The notes under the pieces were generated by a model, which saw only the letters and a list, made by a program, of their open reading frames with translations, was not told the origin of the DNA and made no database searches. DNA of 64,000 nucleotides from an uncultured Sphingobium sp. (GTDB lineage Bacteria > Pseudomonadota > Alphaproteobacteria > Sphingomonadales > Sphingomonadaceae). The translations under genes and the position numbers were made by a program. The stretch lies in assembly GCA_946885845.1 (NCBI GenBank), contig CAMPHJ010000004.1:1-64000 (forward strand), given 5' to 3'. The first letter of the stretch is position 1. Each line of letters opens with the position of its first letter. Of this stretch, positions 1 through 8,254 are shown one piece after another.

Positions 1-4
1 ATGG

Positions 5-45
5 TGTCATTTCTATCCGGGACAGATAGTGTCTTTTCTAACCGG
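5..45. repeat. Short direct repeat at left edge, possible IS end
   Basis: Two 16-base copies, TGTCATTTCTATCCGG (5-20) and TGTCTTTTCTAACCGG (30-45), match at 14 of 16 positions. Imperfect direct repeats of this kind are found at the ends of some insertion sequences, for example IS21-like elements. Any transposase would lie left of the window, so this is only a suggestion. Confidence 0.3.
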
Positions 46-96
46 TCCGAACATTGCGTGTGTGTAAGCGCGCTGTCGAGATGAGTCTCATCGACC

Positions 97-140
97 AGAG
101 CATCGCGCGCAAAAGTGGGAACCAGCTTTCCGCGCGATGC
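97..140 (-). repeat. Dispersed extragenic repeat, module C
   Basis: The stretch carries the reverse complement of the core CCGGTTCCCACTTTTGCGC seen at 40696-40756 and 50015-50075, with one change (CCAG for CCGG). The flanks GCATCGCGCG and CGCGCGATGC make it hairpin-forming. The rest of 1-246 shows no gene. Confidence 0.7.
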
Positions 141-246
141 TTCGCCGACGCATTCCCGGTGGCGGTCCATTGTTGTTGACGGCAGTTTATATTCTGCGGT
201 GCCTCGTGCACCGCCAGGGCTGATCCAGAAACCTAAGGCCAGAAAT

Positions 247-1851
247 CTAGTAGGTTGAAAGCTTTACGCGAAGCAGCGCAGGCTGCTCGTTGAAGTTGAA
301 GCCGTAGGAGATTTGATCACCGTTCCAGCGGCGGCTTGTTTGCCAACGGCCGTCGATGAACGTCCCCTCCTCCGCGCTCATGATCTGCCCGTTCACGGCC
401 GGATCGACGGGCGTGAATTGAAAGCGGCTATATTGCCCGGCAACCAGAAATTCATTGGGGCCGAGCTGAGCGACCACACCGCCACCGACAGGCTCCTTCG
501 CCCAAGGCGGCGGCTCCATGCCCGGCCAGGGAATGTCGAAATTGTTGCGCCCATAGGTGACGGAAATCTTCCAGCTGCCCATGGAGGTCGAGTCCTCACC
601 CGCGCTGTTCTTGGCGGTGCCCCAGGTCGGGTGCTTGCTGGCGATCGCAGCCCAGTCGCTCGCGATAGGCCGGAACAGGCGGTAAGGGGCGGCGAACGCC
701 TCAATCGTGGCAGCGTCCAACTTGCGCGTGCCGAGCGGGTAATTGGAGTAGCTCGTCGCATCCATTCCAAATGGCGCCCAGCCGATGGCCCCCCGCCCCA
801 GCGCGGCCCAGAAGAAACGAACGGCCCAGATTGCGTTGCTCGTCTCGGGGACAAACAGCGCATTGTCTGGCCGCGCATAGCGATCGAGCAGGCCCAGATA
901 GGTCTTTTCAAGCGGCAGATAGAGGTCAGGGCCGATAAGATCCAGCGCAGGCGCAGCCGTCTTCCAGATTGGCAGCACGTTCCAATTGGGGCCGCCGCTC
1001 GCGACCTGGGCGGCCATGGCAGTGCCCGTCGCGTCGAAGACCGCGGCGTTGGTGTACAGGGGCAAGTTCTTCTCAGCCTTGCCAGCGACAGCCACTTCCT
1101 GCACGAACCGCGCATAGGTCCAGGCGGCGAATGCCTGGTCCGCCTCCTTACCGAACACCTCAGCCCATGTCCCCGCCGGCTTTCCTGATGCGCGGCGGAT
1201 GTCTTCGGGCACCTGCTGGGCGAAAAGCCGCTCGGCTGCAGGCGAATAATCGCGAGCAACGCCGTGGCTCCCGATCTCATTTTCAACCTGGACCATGATG
1301 ACCGTGTGCTCGCGATCGACCTCGCGCAAATGCCGCATCAGCGCGACAAAGGCCTTTCGGTCGGCAGCAAGTGTCCCCTCACCAAGCGGGGAAAGCGTGG
1401 TTGTAGGGCGGCCGTCCCGCTTCTGCAGACGGGGGAAGCGCTTCGTGTCGCTTTTCACCCATTCCGGCGTGTAGGTTGAATCGCCGTTTTTCCAGCTTCC
1501 GAACCATAGCAGCACAACGCGCATGTCATTTTTACGCGCCTGGGCGAGCAGCGTATCGACCCAGCTATAGTCGAACCTGCCCTCGGTAGGCTCAAACTGT
1601 TCCCAGGCGACGGGAATTTCGATCGTATTGGCGCTCAGCGCCTGCATCACCGGCCACACCTGAGGCAGCACCGAGGGATAATTGCTCGAATTATGCACCT
1701 GGGCGCCCAGCATCAGATAGGGCTTGCCATCCACCAGCAACGCGTGCCGCCCATCTTCCGTGCGAAGACGCGGCAGTTCACCTGCATGGGCCGACGCAGC
1801 GGCAGCGACGCTGCAAAGCATTAGCGTCATCAAGCGAATAGAGTGGCGCAC
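247..1851 (-). CDS. Secreted GH35-type beta-galactosidase-like glycoside hydrolase
   Basis: This is a probable exported glycosidase of the GH35 type with a DUF5597-like C-terminal part, about 534 residues. A GTG start at 1851 is chosen because AGGAG lies just upstream and it yields a clean signal peptide (MRHSIRLMTLMLCSV, then AHA before GE). The TIM-barrel landmarks are present: the acid/base glutamate in VQVENEIG (E192) and the probable nucleophile in FVPETSNA (E336). Such enzymes release galactose or related sugars from plant or microbial glycans. It stands alone on the minus strand, with an extragenic repeat between it and the next upstream gene. The sugar specificity cannot be read from the sequence. 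A TTG at 1866 is an alternative start. Confidence 0.85.
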   Translation of the reverse strand: MRHSIRLMTLMLCSVAAAASAHAGELPRLRTEDGRHALLVDGKPYLMLGAQVHNSSNYPSVLPQVWPVMQALSANTIEIPVAWEQFEPTEGRFDYSWVDTLLAQARKNDMRVVLLWFGSWKNGDSTYTPEWVKSDTKRFPRLQKRDGRPTTTLSPLGEGTLAADRKAFVALMRHLREVDREHTVIMVQVENEIGSHGVARDYSPAAERLFAQQVPEDIRRASGKPAGTWAEVFGKEADQAFAAWTYARFVQEVAVAGKAEKNLPLYTNAAVFDATGTAMAAQVASGGPNWNVLPIWKTAAPALDLIGPDLYLPLEKTYLGLLDRYARPDNALFVPETSNAIWAVRFFWAALGRGAIGWAPFGMDATSYSNYPLGTRKLDAATIEAFAAPYRLFRPIASDWAAIASKHPTWGTAKNSAGEDSTSMGSWKISVTYGRNNFDIPWPGMEPPPWAKEPVGGGVVAQLGPNEFLVAGQYSRFQFTPVDPAVNGQIMSAEEGTFIDGRWQTSRRWNGDQISYGFNFNEQPALLRVKLSTY

Positions 1852-1948
1852 ATGATCTCCTATCAACTGCCGCTTCTTATATCGACGCGCGCGACGAAGT
1901 AAACAATTGCGTTTTATTTCTTAGTCGCTGCGCGCGCCGTTGATCAGG

Positions 1949-2032
1949 AGATGTCTGCTGACTCTAAAAATGCGGAAAACAAAAAGAAAATAGAGCATCA
2001 GCCGATCCGGTATGATCGGATCATGCTATAGT
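1949..2032 (-). repeat. Dispersed extragenic repeat, module B
   Basis: The stretch is the near-identical reverse complement of part of 49915-49985: CTATTTTCTTTTTG, then TTCCGCATTTT, then GAGTCAGCAG, preceded by the palindromic GATCCGATCATA part. It lies in the 228-base gap between the glycosidase and phosphotransferase genes, which otherwise holds only promoter sequence. Confidence 0.75.
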
Positions 2033-2079
2033 CCGCACTCTGCCCGTTTATCGCGGCTATCGGCGCGAGACAGGTTGGG

Positions 2080-3672
2080 TCAGCGCCTTTGTTCCGCCGG
2101 TCGACTCCTTCCCCAGGCGACTCCGTCCAGGGCGACGATTTGGCGGCACACGTCACCGGGTGTCACTTCTTCGAGCCATTCCTGTAGCATGTTCTCGATC
2201 CAGACCACCGCACTGTAAAATCCGCCTTCCAGCAACCGGGGATCCATGCGGCTTTCCATGGCGCTGAAATATTCGTCGGGGAAATAGTCCAGTGCATCCG
2301 AAAGAATAGTGACGAACATGAAAAGAGCGGTTGAATAGATCGACGCCTTATATTGGAAATATAGTTCGTCCCTGTCGATCTGCGGACCATCCTGGACGGC
2401 GCATTCTTCGATGAAAATATCGATCACGCGCTTCACCAGGGCGATATGCTTGTGCGGTTCCGGCATCATGAGCATACCGCTCAATGCCTGCGCGATGCTC
2501 GCCTGGCCCGCGCCGCCCCAATCCAGAATTCCGGCCTGAAGCTGTCCCTTCTCATCCCGCCAGAACCAGGCATTGTCTATATTCAGGTTGATGTGGCAAA
2601 GCCCGGTATAGTCGACATTCGACAGCAAATAGGCCAGCAGCTTGTCCTTATGCTCCAGGCCGAACAGGACGTCCTCGCGCCACGCTTTCAAAAATTCCGG
2701 TTGGGTCACTTCCGAAGAAAAAAGTTGGGGAGCCACACTGCCGATGAAGTTGATAAGCCGGTCAAGGCGCGGTTCGGAATCGCTGATGGGCGCGAAGTCG
2801 GGCGCGGCTTTTCCGAACGGAAAAATCTCTTCCAGATCATGCCCCAGATCGCCCCGCTTATGCGCTGCCACCAACCGGGCAAGGCTGCGCGTCAGAACTT
2901 CATAATGTTCCTCCACGTCCGGCACTTCATGGTCGTAACCTTTGCGATAAGCCGGTTCGACAGGATCGACGCCAAAGGGCACCCTCTCAGTTATGAGGAT
3001 GTAGTTCCCGGTATATGAACTATAATCGCCGAAATAATATTGGGTCGTCGTCACCGGCAATTGCCGTTCGCGGGACAGGCGTCCCATTTCGATTTCGCCG
3101 TTGGACAACCGTAGCAACCCATATTTATGGTGGGCGTCGCCAGGGGGGAATTTCACGAACAACTCGGTCTGCAGGCCCGGTTCGTTTCGTGCATAAGCCA
3201 GCGTCAGCAGCCCGTTTTCCGACGCGCCACGAATATCCAGTTTATCGAGGGCGACGATATCCGTGACGCAATTGTCGCGTGAAAGGGCGCCGGAAGCCTG
3301 GAACGCCGCTGTCAGAAACGCGGGGCCAGCTTTCCGCAATCCTGCCAGATCGATCGGGAATTCCAGCCGATAATGATCCCCTGGGGTGACGCACAGATGG
3401 CGCTCCAGAAAGCTTTCATAATCCAGCGCGATTTTGGTGAAAGGCGCTGCACGGCCAAGCGCGTCGGCATCCACCCAACCGCCGGGGCTTGCGATGCGGG
3501 CGCGATCCCGTCCCTTCCCATTTCTTGCCAGTTCCGCGCAGACGACCAACGCGCCTTGGTGCAAATGATGAAGTTCGGGGGTATCGGTCCCCGGCCCCGC
3601 CGTTACCGCGATGCCCTGGTCCGCGACGATCCGGCATCGCATGCCGGGAGAGACTGCAATTTCTTCAATCAT
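2080..3672 (-). CDS. SH3-like/APH-fold phosphotransferase-like protein with altered catalytic loop
   Basis: The ATG at 3672 (530 residues) is preferred over an upstream TTG because GGGAGAG sits at good spacing. Residues 1-75 look like a bacterial SH3-type domain. The remainder resembles the aminoglycoside-phosphotransferase/ecdysteroid-kinase fold, with a C-terminal helical half. The catalytic loop, normally HGDxxxxN, reads HINLNIDN (H360-N367), so the catalytic Asp is Asn (N362). The metal-binding Asn (N367) and a later Asp in ILDWGGA (D384) remain. It may be a catalytically impaired or rewired kinase-fold protein. A palindrome-like site at 3736-3753 resembles the TetR site in front of the monooxygenase gene, so the gene probably belongs to that regulon. 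Confidence 0.7.
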   Translation of the reverse strand: MIEEIAVSPGMRCRIVADQGIAVTAGPGTDTPELHHLHQGALVVCAELARNGKGRDRARIASPGGWVDADALGRAAPFTKIALDYESFLERHLCVTPGDHYRLEFPIDLAGLRKAGPAFLTAAFQASGALSRDNCVTDIVALDKLDIRGASENGLLTLAYARNEPGLQTELFVKFPPGDAHHKYGLLRLSNGEIEMGRLSRERQLPVTTTQYYFGDYSSYTGNYILITERVPFGVDPVEPAYRKGYDHEVPDVEEHYEVLTRSLARLVAAHKRGDLGHDLEEIFPFGKAAPDFAPISDSEPRLDRLINFIGSVAPQLFSSEVTQPEFLKAWREDVLFGLEHKDKLLAYLLSNVDYTGLCHINLNIDNAWFWRDEKGQLQAGILDWGGAGQASIAQALSGMLMMPEPHKHIALVKRVIDIFIEECAVQDGPQIDRDELYFQYKASIYSTALFMFVTILSDALDYFPDEYFSAMESRMDPRLLEGGFYSAVVWIENMLQEWLEEVTPGDVCRQIVALDGVAWGRSRPAEQRR

Positions 3673-3735
3673 CGGCACTGCGCTCTCCCGGCTATTATTC
3701 AACAGCAATCATGCGCGCCCGCAAAAGACGCTATA

Positions 3736-3753
3736 TTACACCTACGTGTGCAT
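3736..3753. promoter_or_regulatory. Second TetR-like operator candidate
   Basis: TTACAC-N6-GTGCAT lies about 65 bases upstream of the phosphotransferase start. It matches the core and spacing of the perfect palindrome at 7544-7567 (TTACAC-N6-GTGTAA). It is less symmetric, so it may be a weaker site of the same regulator. Confidence 0.5.
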
Positions 3754-3801
3754 TTAAGACAGTGCCGCGTGTAAGGCAAATCAAACGCACTGCTCCCGCT
3801 A

Positions 3802-4224
3802 TCAGCCGCCCATCTGGCTCAGCTGAACCACATGCCCTTCCGGATCGGCGATGAAGGCAACCTGCATACCGCCCATGCCAGGGACTTCGCGCGCGGCCTC
3901 AAGGACTCGGCCGCCAGCCTGTTCCGCCCGCGCGATGAGTCCGCCGATGTCCGCCGTCGCGAAACCCAGGATCAATTCGTTCGCAGCGGGCGCTTCAGTG
4001 TCATGGAATTGAGCCAGAATGAACATCGGGCCGCCCGCATATGTCGGCATGAACACGACTTCGCTGACCTTGCGTCCCATCATTTCGGCCTCAAGCCGGT
4101 TCATCTCGACCAAACCGATGACCGAACTGTAGAACCCGACCGCGCGGTCCAGGTCCTTGACCTGCAGCTTGATGAACATGAAATCGGTGTCCTGGGTTTT
4201 CGCGTGCGGTATCTGGCTTGCCAT
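3802..4224 (-). CDS. VOC-family (glyoxalase/dioxygenase fold) protein
   Basis: A 140-residue single VOC module. It opens with DFMFIKLQVKDLDRAVGFYSS and ends with a GMGGMQVAFIADPEGHVVQL strand typical of the glyoxalase/bleomycin-resistance superfamily. The start ATG has AGGAGA seven bases upstream. It is the last gene of the minus-strand group BVMO, 2OG-like oxygenase, VOC, with a 174-base gap to the gene before it that shows no other coding content. Members of the fold act as lyases, isomerases, ring-cleaving dioxygenases or binding proteins. The exact activity is not evident, but the context points to the oxidative pathway of its neighbours. Confidence 0.8.
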   Translation of the reverse strand: MASQIPHAKTQDTDFMFIKLQVKDLDRAVGFYSSVIGLVEMNRLEAEMMGRKVSEVVFMPTYAGGPMFILAQFHDTEAPAANELILGFATADIGGLIARAEQAGGRVLEAAREVPGMGGMQVAFIADPEGHVVQLSQMGG

Positions 4225-4398
4225 TATCGTCTCTCCTGAGATGGGATCATATCCCGTTAAATATGCGGCGGCTGCGCAATCGTCATGCGGTCAACATCTG
4301 CATCGGCTCTGGCCGTTATTTTCGCAGAAGATGACCGGCAGCTCCAAAACCGCCGCCATGTTCAGACATCCGGCCAAAACGCCCCGTTGGAGGCGCCG

Positions 4399-5469
4399 TC
4401 AGGCGGCTTTGTCCATCGCATCGGGCGGAATGTTGGCGGGGCCACCAATATCGTAGACCTTGGAAAGCAGGCCGACGAAAGCGTTGTCATGCATCGGATC
4501 GGTCGGCACTTCGAACGCGACGCCGCGCTTCTTCATGTCGTCGATCAGCATGTTGATCGCCAGTTCATGCGTGATGTCGTCACGATGGTCGTAGGTCAGC
4601 TTGAAGTCGTCCAGATCCTTGAACAGACGCGCGCCCCAATGGACGAGGAAGCGCATTTCATGTTCGGGAACCCTTTGCGTGACTTCACCAAAGGTTTCGA
4701 TCTGCCAGCCGGCAGGATCCCGCGGGTCAGCGCCGAAAGTGGAACTGATGTCCATCCCCTGCGGCCTGCGCATGGCGACCGGACCCCCAGCCTGCCCATG
4801 GTGGAACATCATTTCATTTTCGACGACCACGGCGCGCCCCCACATGGGTGCGTTGATCTGCAATGGCTCACCGCTTGGGCCATCGGGCCAGCAGTTGAAG
4901 CCGCCGCCTATTTCGCCATTATAGTACCAGGCGATCACCTGCCCCTTCTTTGAGCGCCAGCGATTGAACAGGCAGGACTTGGCCATGGTCAGCAGCAGCC
5001 ATAGCGGTGTGTTTTCCATTGTGAGGCCACGAAAGACGGTGCCGTCCAGATGGGGCGGCCCGCCGAGCGGCGTCGGCCCCTGGATATTGAAGAGGAAGGT
5101 TTCGGGTTCCGCATATTGGCAGTCGTAATAATTGCGCACCAGCTCGAGAAAGCGGGAGTTGTAATAGCAATCCTCGATCTCCGGGTAGAAGCAGGTGCCC
5201 CCGCGCGCCAAATATCCTCGAAATCCGGGATAGATGCCAATCATGTCCCAGGTCAGCTTGACCCCTTCCGGCAATTGCTTACCTGCGCCTGATGTTGTGG
5301 CGATAACCTCCTCTGGCGTCTTGAAGTTTTCCGCCAGCATCAACGGCCAAGGGCCATTGTTGCGAGCAACACTCAACAAACGCGCATGCTGATCGTCCGT
5401 ATAAGCTTTATCGATCAGCTGCGGAGGTGCGACCGGGCGGAACTGCTCAGCGAGATCACGAAGCATCAT
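4399..5469 (-). CDS. Putative Fe(II)/2-oxoglutarate-type oxygenase
   Basis: The product has 356 residues and no family was recognised outright. Features fit a double-stranded beta-helix oxygenase: an H-x-D pair in GGPPHLDGTVF (H140, D142), a distal histidine in ENEMMFHHGQAGG (H223/H224) about 82 residues later, and basic residues in MRRPQG (R234/R235) about ten residues after it where 2-oxoglutarate would be held. GGGAGA precedes the ATG. It lies 49 bases downstream of the BVMO gene on the same strand and is probably co-transcribed with it. The assignment is inferred from motif spacing only; a non-catalytic cupin-like protein is possible. Confidence 0.5.
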   Translation of the reverse strand: MMLRDLAEQFRPVAPPQLIDKAYTDDQHARLLSVARNNGPWPLMLAENFKTPEEVIATTSGAGKQLPEGVKLTWDMIGIYPGFRGYLARGGTCFYPEIEDCYYNSRFLELVRNYYDCQYAEPETFLFNIQGPTPLGGPPHLDGTVFRGLTMENTPLWLLLTMAKSCLFNRWRSKKGQVIAWYYNGEIGGGFNCWPDGPSGEPLQINAPMWGRAVVVENEMMFHHGQAGGPVAMRRPQGMDISSTFGADPRDPAGWQIETFGEVTQRVPEHEMRFLVHWGARLFKDLDDFKLTYDHRDDITHELAINMLIDDMKKRGVAFEVPTDPMHDNAFVGLLSKVYDIGGPANIPPDAMDKAA

Positions 5470-5518
5470 CTAGTCTCCCAATATTATTCGGTTTTCATCC
5501 GTTTCTTGTATGAAGGGG

Positions 5519-7501
5519 TCAGATGGTCAGCATTTCCATTTCGCGCGGTGCGGCCTTGGCGAGATCATCGGCGCGCGTGACATTGAAGTCTTCTGCGCGG
5601 GGCGATCGCAGATCGTGCCAGATGCGCGAGTTGTGGCGCGGGATGGCGAGGATGACCTTCTTCTGCCCGTCAGCGCCCTTGTCACGATAATAGCCATGGG
5701 CGCTGCCACACTGGACCCAGGCGGTCTTGGCCAGGTTGGCGTCGACATCGTCGATGAACGCCTGCGTTGCTTCCGGCGAGACATCGAAGGACGACAGATG
5801 ATCGTCCACCATCCATTGCAGCAGTTCGACGATATAATGGACCTGCTGCTCGCTCACCACCGCATGGTTGGCGACCAGATAGCTGTAGGGCGCGCCCATG
5901 AAGACGAAGTTGGGGAAGCCGGTGATCAGCATGCCTTCATAGGAGAAGGGATGCGGGTCGAACGCGTCCGCCAAAGTTTCGCCGCCGACGCCGCGAATGT
6001 CGAACTGCCGCCCGAAATGGAGGTTGTAGCCGGTCGATAGCAGCAGCGCGTCGCATTCGATGCGGGTGCCATCGGACAGGATCACCGCGTCCGCATCGGC
6101 CTGCGCCAGTTCGCCGCGCACGATCGAGACATTGGGCTTTTTGAGCGTGTCGTAAAAACCGCAATCCAGGATTGGCCGCTTGGCGAAGACGGGGAAGTTG
6201 GGCGTCAGTAGCTCGACCATCTCGGGATTGTCAGGGAAATGGCTCTTCAGATAGCCTTCGCACATCATCCGCATGCCGTCGTTGATCGGACCGAAGCCGC
6301 CGGTCTTGGCGGCATAATCCTCATCCTTCATGATCATGCCGTGCATGTCGCGCATCTGGCTGTGCAGGCTCTGCAGACGCTTCCACTGCGCCACGAAGGG
6401 CACATGCTCCATTGCCCAGCGCTCCAGCTCCCCGACCGGGGCATGCGCCTGCGGGTTGGGGATGATATGTTCCGGCTGGCGCTGCACGATCACCAGTTCG
6501 CCGACCTTGTCAGCGATGGCGGTCGCGACCTGCACGCCCGAGCAGCCCGTGCCGACCAGCACGACCTTCTTGCCCGTCAGATCGACATCATGATCCCAGA
6601 CCGCCGAGTGGATCACCGGACCCTTGAACGAGTCCAGATTCTGGACCTTGGGATAATTGGGATTGTTGTTGGGCCCCACCGCCATGATGAGGACGTTGCA
6701 TTCATAAGTTTCCGGCTTGCCGTTCCGTACCGCCTTCACGGTCCAGATCTTGCGCGCTTCGTCCCACTGCGCGCCTTCGACCCAGGTTCCGAACTGAATA
6801 CGGTCGCGCAGATTATATTTATCGGTGACGCGGTCGAGGTAGGACAGGAATTCAGGACCGCGCGGATAGAATTGCGTCCACGAAGCATTGGGTTCGAAGG
6901 AGAAGGAATAGATGCGGCTGGGCGTATCGACCGCAGCACCCGGATAGGTGTTGGTGAGCCAGTTGCCGCCAACCGTGTCCATCGCTTCCAGCACGGTGAA
7001 GTCAAACCCCGCCTGCTGCAGCTTGATCGCGGCGTTGATCCCCATCATGCCCGCGCCAACGACCAGCACCTTGAAATCGGCGGGGGGCACGTCGGCAGCC
7101 TTGCGAACGCGGGTGTCCGTGGTGAACCCGGCATGTTGGAAAGCGACGTCCACCGACATTTCCGGCAGGTCCTGACCCAGCAACAGGCGGCTCATCCGCT
7201 TGAACATCGGGCGATCGATCTGCGGCATCACCGCCGGCTTGCCCGACTTCACCGCGGCGCGCAGCTGTTCGCGAATCTCACTGGCAACAGATGCATCGAT
7301 CGAAGGCCGCTCTTCATGCGCATTGATATCGACGAAGGTCTCGATCAATTCTTCCTGCCGCCCGTCAATGTCATTCCAGTAACGATGAAGAAGCGTGCGG
7401 TCGCCGGTGATCTGGATAAGGGCCATCAGCGCCATCGTCGGGTCCAGCGCGTCGATGGCGGCGTCGATCTTCGAATCGGTAGTGGTAGCCGGGGCGTGCA
7501 T
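5519..7501 (-). CDS. Baeyer-Villiger flavin monooxygenase with N-terminal extension (HAPMO-like)
   Basis: A 660-residue flavoprotein expected to insert one oxygen atom next to a carbonyl using NADPH and O2. It has an FAD Rossmann motif VVGAGMMGINAA from residue 147. The BVMO fingerprint FxGxxxHxxxW is present as FKGPVIHSAVWD (292-303), and an NADPH Rossmann motif VGTGCSGVQ starts at 316. The first 140 residues precede the FAD domain. That extension and the total length resemble 4-hydroxyacetophenone monooxygenase (HapE, about 640 residues) rather than cyclohexanone monooxygenase (about 540). AGGAGAGA precedes the ATG. It is divergent from a TetR gene across a perfect palindrome and is likely the lead gene of an ester-forming ketone degradation operon. 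Confidence 0.88.
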   Translation of the reverse strand: MHAPATTTDSKIDAAIDALDPTMALMALIQITGDRTLLHRYWNDIDGRQEELIETFVDINAHEERPSIDASVASEIREQLRAAVKSGKPAVMPQIDRPMFKRMSRLLLGQDLPEMSVDVAFQHAGFTTDTRVRKAADVPPADFKVLVVGAGMMGINAAIKLQQAGFDFTVLEAMDTVGGNWLTNTYPGAAVDTPSRIYSFSFEPNASWTQFYPRGPEFLSYLDRVTDKYNLRDRIQFGTWVEGAQWDEARKIWTVKAVRNGKPETYECNVLIMAVGPNNNPNYPKVQNLDSFKGPVIHSAVWDHDVDLTGKKVVLVGTGCSGVQVATAIADKVGELVIVQRQPEHIIPNPQAHAPVGELERWAMEHVPFVAQWKRLQSLHSQMRDMHGMIMKDEDYAAKTGGFGPINDGMRMMCEGYLKSHFPDNPEMVELLTPNFPVFAKRPILDCGFYDTLKKPNVSIVRGELAQADADAVILSDGTRIECDALLLSTGYNLHFGRQFDIRGVGGETLADAFDPHPFSYEGMLITGFPNFVFMGAPYSYLVANHAVVSEQQVHYIVELLQWMVDDHLSSFDVSPEATQAFIDDVDANLAKTAWVQCGSAHGYYRDKGADGQKKVILAIPRHNSRIWHDLRSPRAEDFNVTRADDLAKAAPREMEMLTI

Positions 7502-7543
7502 CCTGTCTCTCCTGATATGCCTGTTCGCAGACTCGTTATGGAC

Positions 7544-7567
7544 GAATTACACTTTCATGTGTAATTC
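7544..7567. promoter_or_regulatory. TetR operator palindrome between BVMO and tetR-like gene
   Basis: A perfect inverted repeat, GAATTACAC-N6-GTGTAATTC, lies 43 bases upstream of the BVMO start and 57 bases upstream of the divergent TetR start. Size and position fit autoregulation and control of the BVMO operon. Confidence 0.8.
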
Positions 7568-7623
7568 TGTCAACAGGCGAGCGGCCCTTGCTATTCCCCC
7601 CCGGCTGCGCGACGAGGCGAAAT

Positions 7624-8250
7624 ATGGATAAACCGACCATGAAGAGGCGAGCCGGCCGTCCAACGCAGCAGGTGGCCGAGCAGAAGCGCAAAAACCTGAT
7701 CCTGGTCGCCCTAGAGGAATTTGCGCGCGTGGGCTTTCATGCCGCATCGCTGCGCGACATCGCCGACAAGGCGCAGATATCAAGCCGCACGCTTTACAAC
7801 CATTTCCCCGACAAACTGTCGCTGTTCGAAGCGTGCCTTGAACATTCCGGGGCCGAAATCCGGCCTGAAATGCCCGACATCAAAGGCGACCTGCACACGC
7901 AGCTGGTCACCTACGCCACCGAGATGCAGCGACAGCTATTTTCCGAGCGCAGTACGCGCCTCAGCCGACTGATCTATCGGGAAAGCAGCTATTTCGATGA
8001 ACTGCGGCAGATCGCCCGCCTGCAGTTCGAACGGCATCAGGTCAGCCCTGTCGCGGCCATGCTGGAAGCAGAAGGCGCGGCCCCAGCCGAAAGCCACCGC
8101 ATCGCCAAGCAATTTGTCTCCATGGCCTTTGGCGAATGGCAACGCCGCCTGCTGTTCGGCGGCGATCCCATGACCCAAGAGGAAATGGCCGATCAAGCCA
8201 CACTCGTCACGGACATCTTCTTGAGCGGCATCAAATCCTATTTTTCCTGA
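7624..8250 (+). CDS. TetR/AcrR-family transcriptional regulator
   Basis: The gene encodes 208 residues from the ATG at 7624, which follows GAGGCGA; an upstream frame extension lacks homology. The N-terminal helix-turn-helix (FARVGFHAASLRDIADKAQ, then SSRTLYNHFPDKLSLF) is classic TetR. The C-terminal ligand and dimer domain is divergent, as usual. It is transcribed away from the BVMO gene over a perfect palindrome, so it probably represses itself and the BVMO operon until a pathway ketone or ester binds. A related half-conserved site upstream of the phosphotransferase gene suggests a second target. The ligand is unknown. Confidence 0.9.
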   Translation: MDKPTMKRRAGRPTQQVAEQKRKNLILVALEEFARVGFHAASLRDIADKAQISSRTLYNHFPDKLSLFEACLEHSGAEIRPEMPDIKGDLHTQLVTYATEMQRQLFSERSTRLSRLIYRESSYFDELRQIARLQFERHQVSPVAAMLEAEGAAPAESHRIAKQFVSMAFGEWQRRLLFGGDPMTQEEMADQATLVTDIFLSGIKSYFS

Positions 8251-8254
8251 GTGA

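Noticed and set aside
4225..4398. Possible small gene between the VOC and 2OG-like genes
   Set aside because: No frame with a ribosome-binding site or recognisable product was found in the 174 bases; it is best left as an intercistronic gap.
6239..7564. 441-codon plus-strand frame over the BVMO gene
   Set aside because: It overlaps a clear flavoprotein, has no homology and runs through the palindromic operator.
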